A DNA stretch of 53,934 bases from an unicellular cyanobacterium SU3 (GTDB lineage Bacteria; Cyanobacteriota; Cyanobacteriia; Cyanobacteriales; Microcystaceae), in contig NETF01000170.1 of the NCBI GenBank assembly GCA_002172675.1, forward strand, positions 1 through 53,934, given 5' to 3'. Both the position numbers and the translations under genes were made by a program. Numbering within the stretch: position 1 is the stretch's first letter; each line of letters opens with the position of its first letter. Positions 1 to 10,508 of this stretch are shown piece by piece. The notes beneath the pieces are model-generated. The model was not told where the DNA came from, made no database searches, and saw nothing but the letters and a program-made list of their open reading frames with translations.

Positions 1-71
1 ACCAACTGGTTTTTTGACAGTTGGTGTAGCTCCTCTAAATTTAATGGTTGCCCTGACCGCTTTTGACTCAT
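1..71 (-). CDS. IS66-type transposase, N-terminus only (partial)
   Basis: The frame starts at an ATG complementary to 69-71 and runs off the window edge. The visible 23 or so residues begin MSQKRSGQPLNLEELHQLS, a hydrophilic leader with an LxxEEL segment like the N-terminus of cyanobacterial IS66-type transposases, which precedes their coiled-coil region. It lies wholly inside the partial insertion sequence ending at 127. With so few residues the family assignment is tentative; being the start of a transposase fits the terminal repeat and the broken neighbour. Confidence 0.5.
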   Translation of the reverse strand, partial: MSQKRSGQPLNLEELHQLSKNQL

Positions 72-127
72 ACCGTTACTTTAACGCAGTCATCTGTTTT
101 GTCAAATCCTGCTACCTGAATCCTTAC
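1..127 (-). mobile_element. IS66-like insertion sequence, one end only
   Basis: The segment reads out of the window on the minus strand. Its outer end, read from 127 downward, starts GTAAGGATTCAGGTAGC; IS66-family terminal repeats commonly begin with GTAA. The Uma2 reading frame starts abruptly right after this end, and a transposase-like start codon lies about 55 bases inside. IS66 elements usually make 8-bp target duplications; the first 8 bases outside the end are ACATCATG (128-135), whose partner copy would lie beyond the window. The family is inferred from end and N-terminus only. Confidence 0.6.
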
Positions 128-482
128 ACATCATGGGGTAGAAGAATATTATATTTATGACCCCGATAAAATTGATTTACAAGGATGGTTAAGGAATAAT
201 GGAGAGTTAAGCGTTATTGAAGAAATGAAAGGTTGGGTAAGTCCTAGACTGGGAATAAAGTTTGAATTAACTACAGAAACTTTAGAGATTTTTCGACCCG
301 ATGGAGATAAGTTTTTAACCTTTGTTGAATTAGGAAAATTGAGAGAAATTGAAACAAAAAGAGCAGATGATGAACAACAAAGGGCAAATGAATTACAAGA
401 ACAATTACAACAAGAACAAGAACAAAGAAAACGATTAGAAAATAAATTAAGAGAATTAGGAATTGATCTTAATGATGTTTAA
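128..482 (+). pseudogene. Uma2-family endonuclease, C-terminal part, cut by the IS
   Basis: The open frame begins directly at the IS end with HHGVEEYYIYDPD, which matches the middle of Uma2 (DUF820) proteins (usually a Tyr-rich motif 'GVxEYxxxDP'). It continues through the domain end and a Glu/Gln-rich coiled coil (residues corresponding to 340-470) to the stop at 480-482. The N-terminal half, with the first catalytic acidic residues of the PD-(D/E)XK fold, is missing. The ATG at 225 is internal to the domain and not a real start. An intact paralogue lies at 17416-18189. Confidence 0.8.
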
Positions 483-621
483 ATTGTCACTAGAGATAAC
501 AGTAAGAAATTACTTATCTTTTTTCAATCAATTTATGTCATTTAATTTAGAATCTCTTTCGATACGTTCTTGAATCGCTTTTTTCATAATGTTAATATTT
601 TCTTCAATAGGAATCCCATCT
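483..621. other. Degenerate intergenic stretch
   Basis: No intact gene is visible. A minus-strand frame ending at the stop 528-530 reads IKDGIPIEENINIMKKAIQE and could be the tail of another decayed gene, but I do not recognise it and it overlaps the PEP-CTERM remnant in another frame. Confidence 0.3.
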
Positions 622-807
622 TTAATTATAATAGTTGAACATTGCTAACTTGCGCTTAAATGCACAACCAAAAGTGATCACAGTTCCTGCACCTAAAATA
701 GTTAAAGGTTCGGGAACAGGACTAACATTAATGTTATCAAACTGATGAAATGGAGAATTTTGAGTCCAACTAACAGAAGCTAAGATTATTCTGGTTGATA
801 TCGGTTC
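622..807 (-). pseudogene. PEP-CTERM sorting-signal protein, 3' remnant
   Basis: Read on the minus strand, the frame ends with the sequence VPEPLTILGAGTVI, then a hydrophobic stretch and a basic KRK, then stop TAA at 622-624. This is the canonical PEP-CTERM tripartite tail (PEP motif, transmembrane helix, basic end) that directs exported proteins to exosortase. The upstream residues FDNINVSPV are typical of the strand just before this tail. The frame closes at a stop at 808-810, so only about 60 codons of the 3' end remain and no start is present. It is a relic of a once complete secreted protein gene. Confidence 0.75.
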
Positions 808-1044
808 TCATGACGAAGTTTACTAGATTGCCAGCAGTGCATATAAATAAAATTTTGTCAAGATAAAGAATAATGAAGATAGAAAGGATACATTTTGTTA
901 CAAATGTACTCAGAAAGCCCGAAACAGTTTAATCTAGATGCTGATTAACTTTTTAACAAACATCTGGTTTTAATCAAGATGTTGCGAACATCTGAACTCC
1001 TCTATCGGAGTAGATTAGCAATTTTTTTCATGGGAGATAGTTGA

Positions 1045-3744
<2,700 letters not shown>

Positions 3745-3782
3745 TTTAATTTAATCATTCCCTGAAATTTTGATGACACAAG

Positions 3783-3806
3783 GCGCGAGCGATCGCGTCT
3801 TTTTTT
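3783..3806 (+). terminator. Rho-independent terminator of apcE built on a HIP1 site
   Basis: The stem CGCGA (3784-3788) pairs with TCGCG (3793-3797) across a GCGA loop, followed by seven T (3800-3806). The stem and loop include the HIP1 octamer GCGATCGC (3789-3796). The T tract overlaps the stop codon of the convergent GNAT gene. Confidence 0.7.
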
Positions 3807-5049
3807 ACTCTTGATCTATTTTTTCTGAACAATCCGACGAGTTATTATCATCTTTAGGACGGTAGTGTTGAGGATTTATTTTATTTTTTTCTGCAAGATT
3901 GACTGATTTTTTAGCCCAGGAAAAACGAGTAGGAATAGGGGTACGAGGAACAGCTTGTAATCCCTGTAGCATTTCTGATAAATGCAGTCCTTCGGGTTTA
4001 GTTTCTCTGAGTTTATGCCAAACAGAACGAGACATAAGTAAAGTCCGTTCTATGGGATTTGCCCCTAATTTTTCTAGGTATTCTTCCCGTTCGTGTTGAT
4101 AATCTGCTGAGACTAATTCTAAATTTTGACTAGGGTACTTTTGGACAATTTGGGCCATTTGCCCCAGTAACTTTGGATAAAGCCAAGTATAGGCAGGATG
4201 AACGATTAACTGTGCTTGATGGGGTTGAGAACCATCTTTAGAAAGGGTTAATTTGAAATAGCCAATAGCTGCTTTTCTTTGGGGTTCAAAAACGTAGCCC
4301 TGTGCCACTTCTTTTTCATTAAACCATTGTTGCCATTTTGAACATAACCCTGCGAAAAAACGAGTTTTAAAATCCTGTGGATTGCGATCAAAAACTTGCC
4401 GAAGCAAAGGAGGCATAGAAACACAATCTAGCTGATATAACAAGTGAGCGTCAGCATTACTAACGGGTAGTAAATTGGGTAACTCTGTATTTTGTTGAGC
4501 GAGGGTTTGTAATAATTGTGAGTCTAATAACCAATAGGTTAATTGAGCTAAGGGTTGAAAGCCATTTTGACGATATAAAGCAAGGGTATTTTTTTCATTA
4601 ATATTAACTTCTAACACCCAAGTTCTAGCTTCCCAAACCGTTTCTAAACAATAACGCAAGAGTTGGGAACCCACCCCTTTAGGATTGGTTAATAAATCTG
4701 CTTCTCCTTCACCACAAGCAACCATCACCCTTTCTACTCGCCAGGTACTACGGACTCGATTGAAAGGAGAAATATGAATAAACCCTTTTAGTTTATTGTC
4801 ACATCCTTGGGGTAGCTCAGCCACATAAACACGAAAATGGTTTTGGAAGGTGTTGGGAAACCAGCTAAGAAACTTGAGGAGTCCAAACCAACGCCGAACT
4901 TGTTGCAGTTGTTCTTGAAAAGAGGCTGAATTTTTAGCCATCTGGTTAGTTTGACTCGTCATAGCTTCTAACCAGTCAATGTCCCGATATTGGACGGGAC
5001 GAACTAACACTTTAGGAGAATTATCAGAAGATACTGTCATGAATCGCAC
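3805..5049 (-). CDS. GNAT-family N-acetyltransferase-like protein, 414 aa
   Basis: The N-terminal half is a GNAT acetyltransferase fold. The acetyl-CoA loop is 'GVGSQLL' at about 125-131, and the family's C-terminal strand pattern 'NxxALxLYRxxGF' lies at about 152-163. The remaining ~240 residues resemble a second, weaker GNAT-like half, so a tandem-GNAT arrangement is possible (inference). The substrate is unknown. The start could be the first Met or Met4; both are close together. It converges on apcE and shares its terminator region. No operon partner is evident. Confidence 0.7.
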   Translation of the reverse strand: MRFMTVSSDNSPKVLVRPVQYRDIDWLEAMTSQTNQMAKNSASFQEQLQQVRRWFGLLKFLSWFPNTFQNHFRVYVAELPQGCDNKLKGFIHISPFNRVRSTWRVERVMVACGEGEADLLTNPKGVGSQLLRYCLETVWEARTWVLEVNINEKNTLALYRQNGFQPLAQLTYWLLDSQLLQTLAQQNTELPNLLPVSNADAHLLYQLDCVSMPPLLRQVFDRNPQDFKTRFFAGLCSKWQQWFNEKEVAQGYVFEPQRKAAIGYFKLTLSKDGSQPHQAQLIVHPAYTWLYPKLLGQMAQIVQKYPSQNLELVSADYQHEREEYLEKLGANPIERTLLMSRSVWHKLRETKPEGLHLSEMLQGLQAVPRTPIPTRFSWAKKSVNLAEKNKINPQHYRPKDDNNSSDCSEKIDQE

Positions 5050-5296
5050 TGGGAAGAAGGTCGCCTATTATCTATCTTAACCATTTTTAGGAATTTCTTG
5101 TTACAGTTATCTGGATCAGTCTTGGTTAAGTCTTTAAAAACTTCTCTTGACCTTTAGGATTGATTGGGTTTGAATATAGGATATTAGGTATCAATATATG
5201 AGTTAGCCAAGATACTTTGATAATTACCAGCCAGTAGCCTCTAAAATTGCTAAATTATAAATTTGTTTACTTTATCTTAATTTTAATTATCAGGAT

Positions 5297-6547
5297 ATGC
5301 ACATCCTTATTTACTCGTATAACTATCATCCCGAACCCATTGGTATTGCCCCTTTAATGACAGAGTTAGCCGAAGGGTTAGTTAAGAAGGGACATACAGT
5401 GCGAGTGGTTACAGCCATGCCCTGGTATCCTAATAGTGAAATTTCTCCAGAGTATCGCGGTAAATTATATTTAACTGAAAATCGTAATGGGGTCAGAATT
5501 CAACGAAGTTTTGTCTGGATTTCTCGTAAGAGAAATTTCAAAAATCGGGCTTTATTTGAGATTAGTTTTGTTATTTTAAGTTTTTTCCAGTTTTTAAATG
5601 GTTCGCGTCCTGATGTTATCTTTTTAACCATTCCTGGTTTACCTGTCTGTGTTCCGGCTGCCATTCTCAGTTGGTTATACCGAACCCCCATTGTGTTGAA
5701 TTTACAAGACATTTTACCGGATGCGGCTGTTCATGTGGGACTCATTCGCAATCCAAAAATGATTCGATTGTTTACATGGTTGGAAAATTTTGCTTATAAA
5801 ACAGCTACCAAAATCAGTGTTATTAGTGATGGATTTACAGAAAATCTGTTAGAAAAAAAAGTTCCTAAAGAAAAAATTATAGAAATTCCTAATTGGGTAG
5901 ATGTCAACTTTATCAAACCCCTAGTTCAAGAAACCAATTACTTTCGCCAAGAAAATAATTTAGAAGGCAAATTTGTTGTTCTTTATTCAGGAAATATTGC
6001 CCTAACTCAACCTTTAGAAGTTTTAATCGATGCAGCGGTTAAATTAAATCATCTTGAGGATATAGCTTTTGTCATTGTTGGAAAAGAAGAAGCTCTAGAA
6101 AGATTAGAAACATATTGTCAGCGCAAAAAAGCAACAAATGTCATTTTAAGACCCTTTCAACCGAGAAAAAAATTACCCGAAATGTTAGCGGCATCTAATG
6201 TCTGTATGGTGATGCAAAAGCATAACGTTATTTCTTTTAATATGCCTTCTAAAATTCAGGTATTATTAGCTAGTGGAAAGGCTATTATTGCTTCAGTTCC
6301 TGCCAATGGAACTGCAGCAAGGGCAATTGAAAAAAGTGGTGGGGGTTTGGTGGTTCCCCCAGAAGATTCTGAAGCATTAGCCTTAGCAATAAAACATTTA
6401 TACTCAAATCCACAAATAGTTAAATCCTTAGGAGAAAAAGGTCGAGAATATGCTAAAGAGGTATATGATTTTGAACCTATTTTAGAGAGATACGAAAAAC
6501 TATTATTGTCAATGAAAAAGCCAATCAAAAAACGAAAGAAGTTATGA
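5297..6547 (+). CDS. WcaI-type glycosyltransferase, GT4 family
   Basis: The N-terminus 'YHPEPIGIAPLMTELAEGL' followed by 'VVTAMPWYP' is characteristic of the WcaI-like branch of GT4 glycosyltransferases, which add sugars to exopolysaccharide repeat units at the cytoplasmic face of the membrane. The C-terminal Rossmann half has the donor-binding region 'YSGNIALTQPLEVLIDAA' and the segment 'MPSKIQVLLASGKAIIAS' where the nucleotide-sugar contacts lie. It has 416 residues, normal for the family, and ends in a short Lys-rich tail. The next gene downstream is a convergent sulfotransferase-like gene, so the pair may decorate a surface polysaccharide. The exact sugar is not predictable. Confidence 0.88.
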   Translation: MHILIYSYNYHPEPIGIAPLMTELAEGLVKKGHTVRVVTAMPWYPNSEISPEYRGKLYLTENRNGVRIQRSFVWISRKRNFKNRALFEISFVILSFFQFLNGSRPDVIFLTIPGLPVCVPAAILSWLYRTPIVLNLQDILPDAAVHVGLIRNPKMIRLFTWLENFAYKTATKISVISDGFTENLLEKKVPKEKIIEIPNWVDVNFIKPLVQETNYFRQENNLEGKFVVLYSGNIALTQPLEVLIDAAVKLNHLEDIAFVIVGKEEALERLETYCQRKKATNVILRPFQPRKKLPEMLAASNVCMVMQKHNVISFNMPSKIQVLLASGKAIIASVPANGTAARAIEKSGGGLVVPPEDSEALALAIKHLYSNPQIVKSLGEKGREYAKEVYDFEPILERYEKLLLSMKKPIKKRKKL

Positions 6548-6594
6548 TCTTATTTCTTAAACTGGTTGGGTTGATCATAGCAAAATAAATTTAA

Positions 6595-7440
6595 TTATAG
6601 CAATGAACCAAATATTTCTTCTGAGAGTTCATTTAATTCTGAGTTAGCACGAATTTTGATCATGATGGGATGATCCATAAAGGCTTTATACCGATTTAAA
6701 ACCCCCATAGAACTAGCTTTATGATTATAGTTTATTTTATCAAAAGAACTTCCGTTACCAAAATTAGGAACTACCTCAATTCCAGCATCGGTAAAAACTA
6801 AGCCTAACTGTTCGCATATTTTTTGCCGATAATCTTTATTTTTAAACCAATTGTTATAATTAATGGTAACCTTATTTTTAAGGTAATTAGATAACCCCAA
6901 ATATTCTTTCGCATTTTCTATCCAGATGTTCACTACGGAATCTAGACTATGTAGTTTTTCACCTTTCTTAATTAAACTCGAAAATGTATTATATGGATCT
7001 CTTAAAATTAGAACATCAAATTTAAACTCGCTTTTACCTAAAAAATTCTCCCTATTTTTTTCAAATTGTTCACTTACAATTTTACTTAGAGGATAATGTT
7101 CATAACTATAAATAAGTAAAGATTTTCCTTCATAGTTTCGGAGATTTTTTCTATTTAGTTCTGCTCGTTCTCTTCCATAGAAATACTCACATTTTGGATT
7201 AAGCAAAAACTTAATAAATCTTCTGTATTTAATTAAATTTTGATGATACACTAAGGGATTAATTCCAGAAATTTGAGCTTTTGAAAAGCTTTTATAAGGA
7301 TTGATATCCCTATCAACTTTAATGTTGTTTAAAAAAACAAATGGATTATTATTTTGCTTAATAATCCAATTAATAATGGCATGATTTCCACTACGTCGTA
7401 AACCAAAACATCTAATTTCTTTGTAGTTTGTAAAGTTCAT
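6595..7440 (-). CDS. Sulfotransferase-like P-loop protein
   Basis: The N-terminal 'CFGLRRSGNHAIINWI' (about 11-26) matches the 5'-phosphosulfate loop of PAPS-dependent sulfotransferases, with Gly and Asn in place of the more common Thr-Ser pair. 'LILRDPYNTFSSL' (about 144-156) has the Arg and Ser of the 3'-phosphate site (R147, S154). The length of 281 residues is usual for bacterial carbohydrate sulfotransferases. Such enzymes transfer sulfate from PAPS to a glycan or lipid; the acceptor here is unknown. The gene is AT-rich compared with apcE and its neighbours, consistent with horizontally acquired surface-glycan genes (inference). Confidence 0.7.
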   Translation of the reverse strand: MNFTNYKEIRCFGLRRSGNHAIINWIIKQNNNPFVFLNNIKVDRDINPYKSFSKAQISGINPLVYHQNLIKYRRFIKFLLNPKCEYFYGRERAELNRKNLRNYEGKSLLIYSYEHYPLSKIVSEQFEKNRENFLGKSEFKFDVLILRDPYNTFSSLIKKGEKLHSLDSVVNIWIENAKEYLGLSNYLKNKVTINYNNWFKNKDYRQKICEQLGLVFTDAGIEVVPNFGNGSSFDKINYNHKASSMGVLNRYKAFMDHPIMIKIRANSELNELSEEIFGSLL

Positions 7441-7589
7441 ATCTAAGTTCTCAAGTAAAAAATAAATCTGGTTTGATATTATTACGATAAAGACTCAAGA
7501 ATTATATTTACAACATAAAAAAGTAACATCCTTTAGGGTTTATAAGTAGATTAGTTCTTTTAGTTCTTATTGATAAAACTTACTTTTTA

Positions 7590-8273
7590 TCATTTTTGAC
7601 TATTGTGAGCCTCTTTTTCAAGCTCTTTTTTAGGAAACTGACGACGACGACTATACCAAGTCCCTCCCCCGACTAAAATTCCTGTTAAAGCTAAGGATAA
7701 TAATAAGGGCATAATATCCCCTTGAGAAAGGGATTGAAAACCGGCACCCATCATGACAAAGGGTAAAATACCAGGTAAAGTGCCGATTGTGGTTCCGACA
7801 AAATAATCCCGAAATCTAATAGAAGTCAGTCCAGCAGCAAAGTTGACAACACCATAGGGAATAATGGGCATTAAACGAATGGCTATCATATAAAATAAGC
7901 CACCATGATACATTTCTCCGTCAATGGCTTCCCATTTTCCTGCTAGTTTACGACTCATATAGTCTCGGCCAATGGTACGAGTAAAAAGAAAAGCCATAAC
8001 TGCAGCTAATAAAGCAGCAAGGGTAGTCCAAAGGGTTCCCCACCAAATACCAAATAAGACACCCCCCGTTAAGTTAAGAGGGGTAGAAGGCAAGATAAAT
8101 AGGGTGGCAATGGTATAGAGAATCATATAGAGAATGGGGGCCCAAATGCCCATTTCTGCTAACCAAACTTGTAGTTTTTCGGGGTCAAGTTCCCGTAAAA
8201 GGACAATACCAATAATGGTTACGGCAATACAAAAGACGAGTAAGAGGATAATTCCTGATTTTTGTTTGGACAC
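7590..8273 (-). CDS. TVP38/TMEM64 (DedA-superfamily) membrane protein
   Basis: This is a polytopic inner-membrane protein of the SNARE-associated/VTT domain family. A first helix lies at about 7-25. The conserved core 'LYTIATLFILPSTPLNLTGGVLFG' is near 52-75, and the re-entrant motif 'RLMPIIPYGVVNFAAGLTSIRFRDYFVGT' is near 133-161. The tail is basic and cytoplasmic. DedA-superfamily members have been linked to lipid translocation; the role of TVP38 types in cyanobacteria is not settled. The stop of this gene is about 150 bp after the start of the sulfotransferase-like gene; it shares strand with mntP upstream, 52 bp away, so the two may be cotranscribed. Confidence 0.88.
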   Translation of the reverse strand: MSKQKSGIILLLVFCIAVTIIGIVLLRELDPEKLQVWLAEMGIWAPILYMILYTIATLFILPSTPLNLTGGVLFGIWWGTLWTTLAALLAAVMAFLFTRTIGRDYMSRKLAGKWEAIDGEMYHGGLFYMIAIRLMPIIPYGVVNFAAGLTSIRFRDYFVGTTIGTLPGILPFVMMGAGFQSLSQGDIMPLLLSLALTGILVGGGTWYSRRRQFPKKELEKEAHNSQK

Positions 8274-8325
8274 TGGACTCAGTTTCCTAGCGACACTTTT
8301 AAGTCCCTAGAGTATCATAAGATGC

Positions 8326-8892
8326 TTAAATTCGTTTAATTAAGTCTTCAAGTAAAATTTTACTCCCGATTAAAATTAGGGTTAAACCGCCAATCATTTC
8401 AATTTTCTGATTAAAAATACCACCAAATTTATGACCGACAAACACGCCGATAAATGATAAGAAAAATGTAATTAAACCGATGATAGTACAAGGTAAGAAA
8501 ATAGAGGTTTTTAATAAAGATAGGCCTAAACCGGCTGCTAAAGCATCAATACTGGTGGCGACGGCTAAGGCAAATAAGGTATAAGTATCTAAAGGATTAA
8601 ATTTTTCTTCTTCATCCATATCCTTATAAGCTTCATAAATCATTTTACTACCAATACCGAATAACAAAATAAAGGCAATCCAATGATCAATATTAATCAT
8701 AAATTCTCTAAAAGATAAACCCGTTAACCAACCAATCAAGGGCATAATAGCTTGGAAGATACCAAAAAATAAAGCTATTTTTAGGGCTTTATTAAATTTT
8801 ATTCTTTGAATCACAAAACCACTACTCAAAGAGACAGCAAAGGCATCAGCAGCCAGCCCTAATCCTAAAAAAGTTACGTTAACTAATTCCAT
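8326..8892 (-). CDS. mntP: Manganese efflux pump MntP
   Basis: The 188-residue protein has six predicted membrane helices in two three-helix halves. Each half carries a conserved acidic motif: 'GLGLAADAFAVSLSSGF' at about 10-26 and 'ALAVATSIDALAAGLGLS' at about 108-125. The Asp residues in these motifs are implicated in Mn2+ export in the MntP (YebN) family. Mn export matters in cyanobacteria because photosystem II needs a high Mn quota. I looked for a yybP-ykoY Mn riboswitch upstream (as in E. coli mntP) and saw none. It likely heads an operon with the TVP38 gene. Confidence 0.92.
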   Translation of the reverse strand: MELVNVTFLGLGLAADAFAVSLSSGFVIQRIKFNKALKIALFFGIFQAIMPLIGWLTGLSFREFMINIDHWIAFILLFGIGSKMIYEAYKDMDEEEKFNPLDTYTLFALAVATSIDALAAGLGLSLLKTSIFLPCTIIGLITFFLSFIGVFVGHKFGGIFNQKIEMIGGLTLILIGSKILLEDLIKRI

Positions 8893-9103
8893 TATCTAAT
8901 TGTTGAAAGCTTACAAACTTCTATACTATAGCTGGTTTTGGTAATTTAAACTGTCATATTTTTTTCATGCTTTTTTCATATTTATTTCATTTTTAATCAG
9001 CTAGATAATTAAACAGACTTTTAAAAATTAATATATTATTTCTTCAATCATAATAACTTTTATAAGTTCGTGATTTTTTATCTGAAATATCTTAATTAGC
9101 CAC

Positions 9104-9150
9104 TAAAAGATAATGTTTTTCATCAACAATTCTTGTTGTTTTATCTTTTA
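9104..9150. repeat. AT-rich nested hairpin in the mntP/methyltransferase gap
   Basis: The 308-bp gap 8893-9200 has no gene. It contains a perfect 10-bp inverted repeat, TAAAAGATAA (9104-9113) and TTATCTTTTA (9141-9150), enclosing a second 6-bp one, CAACAA (9124-9129) and TTGTTG (9133-9138). There is no following T tract on either strand, so it is not a typical terminator; it may be an mRNA 3' end structure for the methyltransferase operon. Confidence 0.4.
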
Positions 9151-9200
9151 AAATTAATTCAAAAATTGCAATAATAATTCTACTATATATACGAAATTTT

Positions 9201-10487
9201 TCATGTTTCTTTTCTACTATCTTTTGTTCTAATTCTTTTACCAATAATATCAGGACTTACATTACAATATTGGGCTGCTTGGGTCATATTAAAGCTTAAT
9301 AAGTCTTCATTTTTTAATTCATATTTTTTTCTTGGTTTAACGGGTGAAATTTCAAGAACTTTGATAATTTCTTGAGCAACTGCTTTTGCTAATAAGGGGG
9401 GAACTGAATTACCAATTTGTCGAAATCCATGCCATTTTGTTACATGAAATCGAAACCAATCAGGGTATGAATGGAGTCTGGCAGCTTCTCTAACAGTGAT
9501 ACATCTAGGGGTAAACGGATGAATAGGACGAGGAGATGTATAGGCCCCGCGATTACTAGGAGTACCTGCTCTTAAAGTATTACATAAACCATCAGGATTC
9601 AACTTTAAAAATCGACTAATAGGTTCGATTTTTCCTGGGATAGTCTGATTAAATCTATCTATAGATTTTTGTGTGTGTTTGGTTCTCAAACTAGCCGTTA
9701 ACAGGGTTTTATTATAGTTTCTTGGATAAGAATAATCATCAATTACATTAGATAAATTTTTAAGTTTTTTAACATAATGACTCGGTTGTGAATAGTCAGC
9801 TATAACCCAATCTCGATAGTTTAATTCAGGATAATGATTAACTTCTGGTAAGTCTTGAATAGCGTCTTTTACCGTTGGACTTTGGGGAAGCAATAAGTTA
9901 TCTTCTGGATAATATTTAGTTCTAATATTAGGATAGTTGGGTAATTTTAATCCTTTTTTGCTTCCTATTAAAAAGAGTCTTTTTCTCAGTTGGGGAACTC
10001 CATAATTAGCAGCATTTAAAATTTCATACTCTGTTTGAACTTGATAGTTATTGTTAGCAAATTCGTCAAAAATTTCTTGTAAAGAGTTTTGATGTTTACC
10101 AATAGCTATCCCTGGAACATTTTCCATGACAAAGTATTTCGGTTCTAACTCTAATACTAAGCGAATAAAATGCTTAACTAAAGAATTACGATTATCTTCT
10201 AAACTACGTTTTCCCATTAAGGAAAAACCCTGACAAGGTGGACCCCCAAAAACCACGTCAATGGGTTTATTTTTAATAGTTGATAACTCTCTAATCTCTT
10301 TAGCAGTTATCATGGTTACTGAAGCACAAATAGTTGTCCAAAAAGGAAAATTATAATGATGAATAATACAGTGAACCGGATCAATTTCTATAGAAGCTAA
10401 AACATCAAAACCCGCTTGTTCAAATCCTAGCGTCATACCCCCAACGCCGGCAAATAAATCGACAGCAATTGGGCGTTTTTGAGTCAT
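9201..10487 (-). CDS. DNA (cytosine-5) methyltransferase, orphan
   Basis: The protein transfers a methyl group from S-adenosylmethionine to C5 of cytosine in DNA. Motif I 'DLFAGVGGMTLGF' binds SAM (10-22). Motif IV 'GGPPCQGFS' carries the catalytic Cys85, motif VI 'ENVPG' is at 122-126, and motif X 'FRQIGNSVPP' is at 355-364. The region between about 190 and 330 is the target-recognition part. A short C-terminal tail 'MTQAAQYCNVSPDIIGKRI' looks helix-turn-helix-like. No restriction endonuclease gene is adjacent; the upstream partner is exonuclease III, 21 bp away on the same strand. Orphan cyanobacterial m5C enzymes of this size include those that methylate CGATCG, the HIP1 core; that specificity here is inference. 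Confidence 0.93.
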   Translation of the reverse strand: MTQKRPIAVDLFAGVGGMTLGFEQAGFDVLASIEIDPVHCIIHHYNFPFWTTICASVTMITAKEIRELSTIKNKPIDVVFGGPPCQGFSLMGKRSLEDNRNSLVKHFIRLVLELEPKYFVMENVPGIAIGKHQNSLQEIFDEFANNNYQVQTEYEILNAANYGVPQLRKRLFLIGSKKGLKLPNYPNIRTKYYPEDNLLLPQSPTVKDAIQDLPEVNHYPELNYRDWVIADYSQPSHYVKKLKNLSNVIDDYSYPRNYNKTLLTASLRTKHTQKSIDRFNQTIPGKIEPISRFLKLNPDGLCNTLRAGTPSNRGAYTSPRPIHPFTPRCITVREAARLHSYPDWFRFHVTKWHGFRQIGNSVPPLLAKAVAQEIIKVLEISPVKPRKKYELKNEDLLSFNMTQAAQYCNVSPDIIGKRIRTKDSRKET

Positions 10488-10508
10488 ATTTTTATGAGTT
10501 ACTTTAAC

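Noticed and set aside
8893-9200. yybP-ykoY manganese riboswitch upstream of mntP
   Set aside because: The spacer is very AT-rich and lacks the conserved riboswitch core; only a nested AT-rich hairpin is present.
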